This document shows positions 1 through 6,377 of a stretch of DNA of 12,823 nucleotides, one piece after another. Both the position numbers and the translations under genes were made by a program. How positions within the stretch are numbered: the first letter of the stretch is position 1; every line of letters starts with the position of its first letter. The stretch spans positions 1 through 12,823 of the forward strand of contig JAGWKW010000016.1 of assembly GCA_028865155.1 (NCBI GenBank), given 5' to 3'. The notes beneath the pieces were generated by a model, which was given only the letters and a program-made list of their open reading frames with translations, ran no database searches and had not been told where the DNA came from. This DNA comes from Alphaproteobacteria bacterium (GTDB taxonomy: Bacteria; Pseudomonadota; Alphaproteobacteria; UBA9219).

Positions 1-39
1 AATATTACCAATATATGGCTATAAATTACTATTTTTAGT

Positions 40-69
40 TTGACGAAAGTTTTTTCGTAATGATAGATA
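40..69 (+). promoter_or_regulatory. Possible promoter of the 690-aa membrane protein gene
   Basis: A TTGACG hexamer at 40-45 matches the -35 consensus at five of six positions. An 18-base gap leads to TAGATA at 64-69, a weak -10 match. The surroundings are AT-rich, unlike the coding DNA that follows. An ACGAAA/TTTCGT inverted repeat (43-58) lies between the two boxes and could be an operator or the remains of an upstream terminator. Only the -35 box is convincing. Confidence 0.3.
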
Positions 70-106
70 AACATCATTGAACAAAAATTTTCTCAAGGTG
101 ATTTGC

Positions 107-2179
107 ATGGCTGTGCCTGAAGATTTTGGAAACGATACTGATTTGGATGAAGATATGCCGTATTGGGTAACCGTGCACTATCCGCAGCCGTTCATCACCA
201 TGGACGATCTCCGCGCGCTTCTTTTGTCGTGGTATCTCGGCTCCATACGCCCGCAAGACAACTCCGAATACCGGATCATCGCGATAAAGCCCCGTATTGC
301 CAGCCCCGCCACGAACGAAGATCTGGAAACGCTGCAGCCTCCCTACCCGCACGATGACAATGTTATCGATGCGGAAGCTGTCGACCTTACCGACGCGCGG
401 GAAGAGCAGCATGACTCGGTTTTTGCCGATGTATCTGCAGATGACGTTTCCATAGATCCGGTTTTAGAAGAAACGTCCGCTATGGAAGAAGATCATCTTC
501 TGCCACAACCAATGAACGAAAACGTCCTTATTGAAGAAACACCTATTGATGAAGTTCCTTTTTCAACACAAGCCATAAATGATGGAGAAACTGGCATGCA
601 GAACACCTCTACAACGGAATCGATGTTCGACGACAATATGCACACCGGAATTTACGGCGGCGCATCGGGTGAACACGTTATGCCCAATGCCTACCGGTCG
701 TCGAAAGACATCATTGAACAGGTTGCGTTGCGCGGTCGGACAGGGCGCGAACTGTCGCCGCAGGAGTTGGAAACCCTCACGACGGCGGCGCTGTTGTTCG
801 AATATAATCTGGCCAAGACCGAAGCCACGCATCATCGCTCAAGCGGTTTGCAAAAGACACTGCATTTTATGAAGGAAAACGCCGCAGCAATCGTTCCACT
901 GGGCCTGTTGATCGGCGGCATGGCGGCGGAAGGCGGCATGACGGCAGCCTTCGTCAAGGATTTGGCCGCACAGTTCGGTTCCATGGCGTGGCTTCTGCTG
1001 CCGGTCGGAACGGTAACCGCTTTGTGGACTGCAATGCGGGAAGGTTCGCGCAAATTCGTCGGCAACACGCTGATGGGCGTTTTCAGCGTGGGTAGCGCAT
1101 GGATCGCGTCAGACGGTTCAAAGTTCGAAAGCCATTTTGGCGGTATGCTGCCCGATGGAATCGTAAACGCCACCGTGCACGAAAAGCAGGAAGCCTTAGC
1201 GCAAGCACAAGCACATATCGACGGCATCAAGACCGATATGCAGAATAACCATAATATGGCATATGAAGAAAAAAATGGCGTCGAGATCAGCAGGCTTGCA
1301 AACGGCTATTCAGGCGATGATAAGCAGGCGCAGCAAGGCCTGAAAGGCTTGGCACAAGACCAAGTCAACATGGCAGAAGCTATGGCTGCACAAGCACAGG
1401 CGCAGTCTGAATTGAACGAGGCAATTTCCAATAGCCCGGCAAAATACCTGGAACACGGCTTGGCCGCAGGCTTTATGTCCGCCGTGTTTATGAGCATATA
1501 TAAGGCGGTCGAAACTGGCTTTGCGTCGACCTTCAAGCATTTCAAGCAAGCGGGCGAACGCAGAAACGAAGAGCGCAGCAGACAACGTCTGGCTGCGTTC
1601 CTCGAGCAGCCGGGCACGGCAGGCGATGCCGCGACCAAGCTGGAGATGAAAAAAGTTCTGAACCATTTGATCAATGTTTATCTGCAAAACTTACACATCT
1701 TCGCGAATACGGGCGACGAAGCAAAAATGAAGGCGCGCGTCGACTTCTACAATCGCCAAAAGGCCGTGCTGAAGCACAATTACAACGAAATCCTCGCCGA
1801 AGCCGTGGGCGATTTCCGCACGGCGATTGGCGCGCAGCCGGCCACGGCGACGGTTTCGGGCGCACCCGTGCCGCCTGCTGCGCCAACTCCACCGGATGGG
1901 AATGGGCCGCGCGATGGCTTTGATGAGATACGTGATGACCTCACCGGACCGAGGCGGATGGCTTCCATGGCCTCCGCCAATACGGACAGCGAGGTTTTGA
2001 CGGTTGTGCCTCTGATGAGCGTGCTCGACCAGTTCAAACAGCATGTTCCCGACGTCACCGATCCGCGCGACGCCGTCAGACAACTGCCTGTCGCTTTCCG
2101 GATGACGCCGGAAGCGGTCCGTAGAACAACGAGGCGGTTCACCGCCGCGAATGACTGGGCGGCGAAGCGCTACGGGTAA
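107..2179 (+). CDS. Large multi-spanning membrane protein of unknown function
   Basis: This 690-aa product matches no family I recognise. The frame is open from a TTG at 77, but I chose the ATG at 107 because AAGGTG stands six bases before it. Residues 1-60 look globular. Residues of about 70-175 are strongly acidic and low in complexity, so probably disordered. Hydrophobic segments at about 259-281, 293-309, 317-337 and 452-472 suggest a membrane domain. An Ala/Gln-rich, probably coiled-coil stretch (about 365-440) lies between the third and fourth, and a basic segment follows the fourth. A Pro/Gly-rich linker near 585-610 precedes a charged C-terminal tail. There is no obvious signal peptide. 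The next gene follows after a stem-loop, and its product is also membrane-anchored, which hints at a shared envelope role. That link is inference. The open frame and codon pattern make the gene itself secure. Confidence 0.8.
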   Translation: MAVPEDFGNDTDLDEDMPYWVTVHYPQPFITMDDLRALLLSWYLGSIRPQDNSEYRIIAIKPRIASPATNEDLETLQPPYPHDDNVIDAEAVDLTDAREEQHDSVFADVSADDVSIDPVLEETSAMEEDHLLPQPMNENVLIEETPIDEVPFSTQAINDGETGMQNTSTTESMFDDNMHTGIYGGASGEHVMPNAYRSSKDIIEQVALRGRTGRELSPQELETLTTAALLFEYNLAKTEATHHRSSGLQKTLHFMKENAAAIVPLGLLIGGMAAEGGMTAAFVKDLAAQFGSMAWLLLPVGTVTALWTAMREGSRKFVGNTLMGVFSVGSAWIASDGSKFESHFGGMLPDGIVNATVHEKQEALAQAQAHIDGIKTDMQNNHNMAYEEKNGVEISRLANGYSGDDKQAQQGLKGLAQDQVNMAEAMAAQAQAQSELNEAISNSPAKYLEHGLAAGFMSAVFMSIYKAVETGFASTFKHFKQAGERRNEERSRQRLAAFLEQPGTAGDAATKLEMKKVLNHLINVYLQNLHIFANTGDEAKMKARVDFYNRQKAVLKHNYNEILAEAVGDFRTAIGAQPATATVSGAPVPPAAPTPPDGNGPRDGFDEIRDDLTGPRRMASMASANTDSEVLTVVPLMSVLDQFKQHVPDVTDPRDAVRQLPVAFRMTPEAVRRTTRRFTAANDWAAKRYG

Positions 2180-2194
2180 AGCGTGAGAATGGTT

Positions 2195-2221
2195 GCGACA
2201 AAGGTTTCTGAAACCCGTCGC
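2195..2221 (+). other. Stem-loop between two membrane-protein genes
   Basis: GCGAC (2195-2199) pairs with GTCGC (2217-2221). Inside, GGTTT (2203-2207) pairs with AAACC (2211-2215) around a CTG loop. No T-run follows, so this is not a classical intrinsic terminator. It could be an RNA-stabilising or processing element between the genes at 107 and 2258. Confidence 0.45.
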
Positions 2222-2257
2222 TCCATGTGAACTGGCGATAAGCAGGGATACATTAAA

Positions 2258-2782
2258 GTGGCGAGATATGTTGAGAGCCGAAAACTAAAGCAGTCCAGAA
2301 AGTGGGGAACCAAGCCATGGTGGCGAAAGGCCCCTACCAAATGGGCTGTGGCATCTGCGGCGGTTGGGGCGGCCTTTTGGGGGGCAAGCACCTTATGCGA
2401 ACGGGCGCAGCAAATGGACGTCGCCGCGCACACGACATGCATAGCACATGCGGATCGCGTCGAGGTCATATACGACAATTCGCCGATCGGCAGCATGCGG
2501 GGCGTAATCGCGAAAGTAACGCCGCCCCCTGCTCCACGCGGCCAGACGCGCCCCACGGATGATCCTTTGGGCCGTAAGGTTTTCATTGGTTTCGAGAATT
2601 TTGTGGATGAGCAAAACCGGCCCATTTCCGTTGATATTGGCAAAGGCAATGGTCCCGATGCGCCAATGAAGCTCGACCCCAGAATCAGCTCCAGCCAAGC
2701 CAAAGAGGATTTCCCGGACATCAAACGGATTATCGGGAAATGCCTGCCTTTGGTTCAAAGAACATCGACCCCGAAACTGTGA
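2258..2782 (+). CDS. Small single-pass membrane protein, unknown function
   Basis: The product is 174 aa. It begins at a GTG with AGCAGGGA about nine bases upstream as ribosome binding site. Residues 1-27 are strongly basic, residues 28-46 form one hydrophobic segment, and the rest is soluble. This is the pattern of an inner-membrane anchor with the N-terminus in the cytoplasm. Cysteines lie at about 47, 60 and 167. A GVIAKVTP motif near residue 87 opens a Pro-rich stretch. The same motif with one change (GVIATVTP) appears in the next gene, but only in the shifted frame, so the two may be distant paralogs. I recognise no family. The spacing of 78 bases from the previous gene allows co-transcription. 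Confidence 0.7.
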   Translation: MARYVESRKLKQSRKWGTKPWWRKAPTKWAVASAAVGAAFWGASTLCERAQQMDVAAHTTCIAHADRVEVIYDNSPIGSMRGVIAKVTPPPAPRGQTRPTDDPLGRKVFIGFENFVDEQNRPISVDIGKGNGPDAPMKLDPRISSSQAKEDFPDIKRIIGKCLPLVQRTSTPKL

Positions 2783-2869
2783 AAAGCGCCCGTTTATAAG
2801 GCATTATACGTTTATTCATCTATTTGATGTATTTAGTTATTTATTCCTTGATAAGAAATATGTGCGGCG

Positions 2870-3190
2870 ATGAGAAAACGTATAAAGAAAAAACCTGTAA
2901 AAAAGAAAAGTCTTTTCAGAAAAGCTGTTGGCGCCCTTTTTGCCGTCGAGATGCTTTCTCTACCAGTTATTCTATGCGTTGATCTTCCGCTTGCAGCTGC
3001 CTCTATAACTGCTGTCTATAAAGCCGAAGCTCACAATTCCACAGTCTACAAACCTACCGAAAGAAAAGTGCAATGCGTCCGCCATCATGGCGAGCAAAGT
3101 TCACATAAACTCCATTGGCCACACAGGCGTCACGCTCACACCTGGGGTCATCGCCACGGTCACGCCCTTCACGCAAGACTCGACTGCTAA
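2870..3190 (+). CDS. Small basic membrane protein, probably frameshifted
   Basis: As read, the frame gives 106 aa. It has a very basic N-terminus (eleven Lys/Arg in the first 18 residues), a hydrophobic stretch at about 19-48, and a His/Arg/Trp-rich tail after residue 64 that looks unlike natural protein. From 3063 the next frame (stop at 3213-3215) reads smoothly and contains GVIATVTP, matching the preceding gene. Joining the two frames by dropping one A in the AAAGAAAAG run near 3060-3068 gives about 114 aa with a sensible C-terminal domain. This points to a frameshift mutation, a sequencing indel or, less likely, programmed slippage. No good Shine-Dalgarno precedes the ATG at 2870. The gene converges on htpG and overlaps its end by four bases, or by about 29 in the joined version. 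Function unknown. Confidence 0.5.
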   Translation: MRKRIKKKPVKKKSLFRKAVGALFAVEMLSLPVILCVDLPLAAASITAVYKAEAHNSTVYKPTERKVQCVRHHGEQSSHKLHWPHRRHAHTWGHRHGHALHARLDC

Positions 3191-5097
3191 ACCGCCTTCG
3201 CCAGAACGGCGCTGAGCCGTTCGCCGAACGAAACCGGGTCGGCCAGCGTGTCGCCGTCGAGAATCCGCGCTTGGTCGAACAGCAGCCATGCCACGTCTTT
3301 GAGGCTGTCCGCCGCACCCGTTTGCTTGGCGCGTTCGGCCATTTGCGCGATCAGCGCATGTTTCGGGTTGAGTTCGAGGATGCGCTTGCTGGGCACGCGG
3401 ATCTGGTTGTGCTGTTTCAGGAAGCGTTCGAGATGAAGATCGAGATCACCCTCGTCCGCCGTCAGGCATACCGCGCTTGACGTCAAACGGTCCGACGCGC
3501 GGACATCCTTGACCGCATCGCCGAGCGTCAGCTTCATCAGCGCGACGAGGTCGGTCATGCCTTCGGGTGCGGGTTTTTCTTCTTCTTTGGCTTTGTCTTC
3601 GCCGCCTGCGATTTTGCCGAGTTCGTCGCCCGCGCGCGTGACGGACACGAAGGGCTTGCCTTCATAATCGCCCATCGCCGCCGGCCAGAAATCGTCGACA
3701 TTGTCGGTCAGCAGCAAGACTTCGACGCCTTTGGCGCGGAAACCTTCGAGATGCGGGTTGCGCGCGAGCTTTTCCGCGCTTTCGCCGCAGAGATAGAAGA
3801 TCGATGCCTGCCCATCCTTCATATGGCCGACATAATCGGCCAACGAAACGAGGTTCTCGCTTTCGGTCGAACGGCAGCGCAGAAGCTTGGCGAGATCAGC
3901 GCGGTGGGTTTGGTCTTCGTACAGTCCTTCTTTTAGCACGGCGCCGAAATTGTCCCAGAATTTGGCGTAGGCGTTCGCGTCGTCGGTTGCGAATTTGTTC
4001 AGGTCGCCCAGAACTTTTTTCGTCACGCCCTGGCGGATTTTCGCGATCATCGGGTTGTTTTGCAGCATTTCGCGGCTGACATTGAGCGGTAAATCCTCGC
4101 TATCCACGACGCCGCGCAGGAAACGCAGCCATGGCGGCACCAGCCCTTCGGCATGGTCGGTGATGAAGACGCGCTTGACGTAAAGCTTCACGCCATGGCG
4201 GCGTTGCGGGTCGAACAGGTCGAACGGTTTGGTTGAGGGCACGAACAGCAACCCTGCATATTCGATCACGCCTTCGGCGCGCCAATGCAGCGTCAGCGCG
4301 GCATCGTCAAACGCATGCGCGACGTGGTGATAGAATTCCTTGTATTGGTCGGCGGTGATGTCGTTTTTCGGCCGCAGCCACAGCGCGCCCGCGCGGTTGG
4401 CAGGTTTGTCTTCGCCGTCGATGAGGATGGGGATGGCGATATGGTCGGAATATTTCGCGATGATTGCGCGCAAGCGTTCGGCGTCGAGGAATTCGTCTTC
4501 GCCCTGTTTCAGATAAACGACTATGTCCGTGCCGCGCGTGGTTTTTGGGTCTTCTTCGACCGTGAATTCGCCGCGCCCGTCGGATTCCCACGACCAGCTT
4601 TCGTCCGTGCCCGCTTTGCGCGATTTGACCTCGACCGCCTGCGCGACCATGAAGGCGGCATAGAAGCCGACGCCGAACTGGCCGATCTGGTTCAGGCCGG
4701 ATGCTTTTTTAGAGCGCGACTGCTCTGCCCCCACCGTTCCGGCGGGCGCAACCGCGACTGCGCTGGCTTCCTCGACCTGCTGCAAAAAGGCGGACGTGCC
4801 CGACTGCGCGATGGTGCCGAGATTTTCGATCAGCTCGTCCCTGCTCATGCCGATGCCGTTGTCGGACAGCGTGATGGTGCGGGCCGCTTTGTCGATTGCG
4901 ATATTGATGCGGTAATCGGGGTCGTCGCCCGTCAGTTCGGGCCGGGTGATGGCTTCGTAACGCAGCTTGTCGCAGGCGTCGGAAGCGTTGGAGATCAGCT
5001 CGCGCAGGAAAATTTCCTTATCGCTGTAGAGCGAGTGGACGACGATGTCCAACAAGCGGCTGACTTCGGCGCGGAATTGCATCTGTTCGGCTGGCAT
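3187..5097 (-). CDS. htpG: Molecular chaperone HtpG (bacterial Hsp90)
   Basis: HtpG is the cytosolic Hsp90, an ATP-driven homodimeric chaperone that works with the DnaK system on late folding intermediates. The 636-aa product is of family length. The GHKL ATPase domain shows ELISNASDACDKLR at 33-46, with the general-base Glu at 33 and the Mg-binding Asn at 36. It also has DNGIGM (79-84), the lid segment GTIAQSGTSAFL (94-105) and the glycine motif IGQFGVGFYAAF (138-149). The middle domain has PPWLRFLRGVVDSEDLPLNV with its catalytic-loop Arg and SREMLQNN. The start ATG has AAAGG eight bases upstream. About 19 residues rich in Ala, Val and Ser appear inserted in the ATP-lid region (about 107-135) relative to the E. 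coli protein. The gene reads away from the tRNA-Ser gene and ends against the small membrane-protein gene. Identity is secure. Confidence 0.98.
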   Translation of the reverse strand: MPAEQMQFRAEVSRLLDIVVHSLYSDKEIFLRELISNASDACDKLRYEAITRPELTGDDPDYRINIAIDKAARTITLSDNGIGMSRDELIENLGTIAQSGTSAFLQQVEEASAVAVAPAGTVGAEQSRSKKASGLNQIGQFGVGFYAAFMVAQAVEVKSRKAGTDESWSWESDGRGEFTVEEDPKTTRGTDIVVYLKQGEDEFLDAERLRAIIAKYSDHIAIPILIDGEDKPANRAGALWLRPKNDITADQYKEFYHHVAHAFDDAALTLHWRAEGVIEYAGLLFVPSTKPFDLFDPQRRHGVKLYVKRVFITDHAEGLVPPWLRFLRGVVDSEDLPLNVSREMLQNNPMIAKIRQGVTKKVLGDLNKFATDDANAYAKFWDNFGAVLKEGLYEDQTHRADLAKLLRCRSTESENLVSLADYVGHMKDGQASIFYLCGESAEKLARNPHLEGFRAKGVEVLLLTDNVDDFWPAAMGDYEGKPFVSVTRAGDELGKIAGGEDKAKEEEKPAPEGMTDLVALMKLTLGDAVKDVRASDRLTSSAVCLTADEGDLDLHLERFLKQHNQIRVPSKRILELNPKHALIAQMAERAKQTGAADSLKDVAWLLFDQARILDGDTLADPVSFGERLSAVLAKAV

Positions 5098-5245
5098 TGC
5101 GTTAACCTTTGGCGGTGGAGGGATATAGGGGGAATATGGGTTTTCGAAAGGCCTTTGCCAAGTGCGGAAAGGGGTTTATTTGGCAAAGAAATCCAGCTAT
5201 ATCCGTGCGCTGGCGTGAGATTCCGCGAGGGATTCTGCGTTTTGC

Positions 5246-5322
5246 GGAGAGGTGGCCGAGTGCCCGCGTGCGAAAGCACGCAAAGACTGCTTCAACCATT
5301 CGGCCACGCCGAGCGGTTGAAA
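5246..5322 (+). repeat. Scrambled tRNA-Ser fragments upstream of the intact gene
   Basis: Three partial copies of the tRNA-Ser 5' region are packed here. Bases 5246-5262 repeat the acceptor and D-arm start exactly. Including TGC before it, the identity with 5332-5351 is 20 bases. Bases 5290-5307 are an inverted copy of the D-arm, with one mismatch in 18. Bases 5308-5321 are a direct copy of GCCGAGTGGTTGAA with one change. The inverted and direct D-arm copies form a 14-bp hairpin (one mismatch, one G-U) around CAC. A perfect 6-bp stem with a GAAA loop sits at 5266-5281, and bases 5252-5262 can pair with 5297-5307 around it. No anticodon arm or 3' half is present, so this is not a functional tRNA. 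It lies between the divergent htpG and tRNA-Ser genes. Confidence 0.75.
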
Positions 5323-5334
5323 TGATGATACTGC

Positions 5335-5425
5335 GGAGAGGTGGCCGAGTGGTTGAAGGCGCTCGCCTGGAAAGCGGGTATACGGCAAAACCGTATCGTG
5401 AGTTCGAATCTCATCCTCTCCGCCA
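5335..5425 (+). tRNA. tRNA-Ser (anticodon GGA)
   Basis: This 91-nt class II tRNA has the acceptor stem GGAGAGG (5335-5341) pairing with CCTCTCC (5415-5421). A G discriminator follows, and CCA (5423-5425) is encoded in the DNA. The D-arm GCCGAGTGGTTGAAGGC is typical of tRNA-Ser. The anticodon stem CTCGC/GCGGG closes the loop CTGGAAA, giving anticodon GGA, which reads UCC and UCU. The long variable arm with TACGG/CCGTA and the T-loop TTCGAATC complete the fold. The start of the mobile region just downstream suggests this locus was an integration target. Serine recombinases do not usually use tRNA genes, so that link is uncertain. Confidence 0.97.
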
Positions 5426-5581
5426 CTATTCAAAATAAAAACTTCCTTATGCCTTTTTCGGTGGGCGTCGTTTTGCCCTTGTTACGCAGCTATTTTTGCA
5501 AAAACTCCTGAACATGGGCGCGGGTTTTTCGCCCCCGAAATCCCCCGTTTTTCTCCTGAAATGCCCTGTCTCCTGAGAAGC

Positions 5582-5610
5582 CTCTGAACATATGAGCGTC
5601 ATGTTCAGAG
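5582..5610. repeat. Perfect 10-bp inverted repeat, candidate recombinase or regulator site
   Basis: CTCTGAACAT (5582-5591) and ATGTTCAGAG (5601-5610) are exact reverse complements separated by nine bases. It stands about 150 bases before the integration operon. Serine recombinases bind attachment sites with imperfect dyad symmetry, so an att half-site pair is possible. A dimeric repressor operator or a plain RNA hairpin would look the same. Confidence 0.5.
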
Positions 5611-5722
5611 ACTTAAGCACATGATTTTGAAGGGTTTTGATTTTTTGCGTTTGTAAGTCCAACCGCTTACCGGTTGAGTCCAAAAAAACCAGATGCAGCC
5701 GGATTTGTAACAATGCATCCGG

Positions 5723-5758
5723 TTGAGGCGTTGAACACGCCCCGCTTATCATCGGGGC
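5723..5758 (+). promoter_or_regulatory. Promoter of the integration operon, probably leaderless
   Basis: TTGAGG (5723-5728) and TATCAT (5747-5752) are separated by 18 bases and match the sigma-70 hexamers at four and five of six positions. Transcription would start about seven bases after the -10, at the ATG at 5759, giving an mRNA with no leader. This fits the absence of any Shine-Dalgarno before that ATG. The GCCCCG/CGGGGC dyad brackets the -10, and the CCGGTTGAG repeat overlaps the -35, so both are plausible operators. Confidence 0.5.
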
Positions 5759-5941
5759 ATGAAAAACAACCCCACGATCAATGCCGAAGCCATAGACGAA
5801 ATCGCCTCCCTCTTGGCGCTCGGCGTGCTGCGTCTCAAACTGCGAGAAAGCACTGCAAATAAAGCGTTTATGACACGTAAAGCTCTGGACTTCAGGGCGG
5901 AGAAGAGCGTTCCTGCGGTTCAGGAGCAGAACGATGAATAA
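5759..5941 (+). CDS. Small protein heading the DUF2924-recombinase operon
   Basis: This 60-aa product is acidic and helical at its N-terminus, with an Ile/Leu-rich stretch at about 12-28 and a basic, then acidic tail. Small ORFs of this kind commonly precede DUF2924 genes in alphaproteobacterial prophage integration modules. I know no function for them. The stop overlaps the next gene's start by eight bases, which suggests translational coupling. There is no Shine-Dalgarno. The start abuts a 6-bp dyad and a good -10 box, so the message may be leaderless. Position and overlap make this a real gene more convincingly than its sequence does. Confidence 0.65.
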   Translation: MKNNPTINAEAIDEIASLLALGVLRLKLRESTANKAFMTRKALDFRAEKSVPAVQEQNDE

Positions 5942-6377
5942 CGAACTTTTGGCCAGAATTACGGCGCTGCAAACGACGCCATTCCCCCAACTCAAGAAGC
6001 TCTGGCAGGAGCTGTATCAATCCGAACTGCCGGGAAGCAATCGCCAGTGGATCGTCAGCCGCCTGACCTACCGGATGCAGGAGCTGGCGATGGAAAAAGA
6101 AATCGGCTCGCTGGAAAAACGGCTCGACGCCCTCGCCAACACCCGCCTCGGCGGCAATCTGAGGAAAGAGAAAAGACAGGCGATCCACAGGCCGGTGGTC
6201 GGCACGCGCCTCTTCCGACATTACCAAGGCGCCGAATATCAGGTGACGGTGCTCTCCGACGGCTTCGCCTTCGACGGGCGTAAATACAAAAGCCTGTCGC
6301 GGATCGCGCAGGTCATTACCGGCAAATCATGGTCAGGCCCCGCATTCTTTGGATTGATGGTCAGGAAAGGCGAATAA
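5934..6377 (+). CDS. DUF2924 domain-containing protein
   Basis: The 147-aa product carries the family hallmarks: an N-terminal helical part with LKKLWQELY near 23 and an Arg-rich Leu segment near 40-50. The C-terminal part runs from GTRLFRHYQGAEYQVTVL through GFAFDGRKYKSLSRIAQVIT to SWSGPAFFGL. DUF2924 proteins are typically encoded directly before a serine recombinase in alphaproteobacterial mobile elements. They are suspected of assisting or directing recombination, but their biochemistry is not established as far as I know. A CAGGAG site lies about seven bases before the ATG. The stop overlaps the recombinase start by one base (TAATG), so the two are almost certainly translated from one message. 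Confidence 0.9.
   Translation: MNNELLARITALQTTPFPQLKKLWQELYQSELPGSNRQWIVSRLTYRMQELAMEKEIGSLEKRLDALANTRLGGNLRKEKRQAIHRPVVGTRLFRHYQGAEYQVTVLSDGFAFDGRKYKSLSRIAQVITGKSWSGPAFFGLMVRKGE

Larger units (their letters stand above)
5426..5758. other. Repeat-rich gene-free stretch at the element's left edge
   Basis: I see no convincing gene here. CTCCTGAA occurs at 5505 and 5553, with CTCCTGAG at 5570 and a related CCTCTGAACA at 5581. A perfect 10-bp inverted repeat occupies 5582-5610. CAACCG-cttac-CGGTTG lies at 5660-5676. CCGGTTGAG is directly repeated at 5670-5678 and 5719-5727. ATGCA(g/t)CCGG is repeated with a 20-base period at about 5693 and 5713. GCCCCG/CGGGGC flanks the presumed -10 box at 5739-5758. 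The clustering next to the recombinase operon suits a recombinase attachment site plus operators. The exact element boundary cannot be placed from this sequence alone. Confidence 0.55.

Noticed and set aside
3060..3190. His-rich C-terminal tail as a metal-binding domain
   Set aside because: The alternative frame over the same bases encodes a more natural sequence sharing a motif with the neighbouring gene, so the His-rich tail is better explained as out-of-frame reading.
5246..5310. A second functional tRNA-Ser gene
   Set aside because: Only the acceptor 5' strand and D-arm are present. There is no anticodon arm, T-arm or matching acceptor 3' strand before the intact gene begins.
4285..5325. 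A 346-codon plus-strand open frame opposite htpG
   Set aside because: It lies antisense to the unambiguous htpG coding sequence, its translation is Arg/Gly/Phe/Asp-rich with no family pattern, and it runs on through the tRNA-Ser fragment region. It is a GC-driven shadow.
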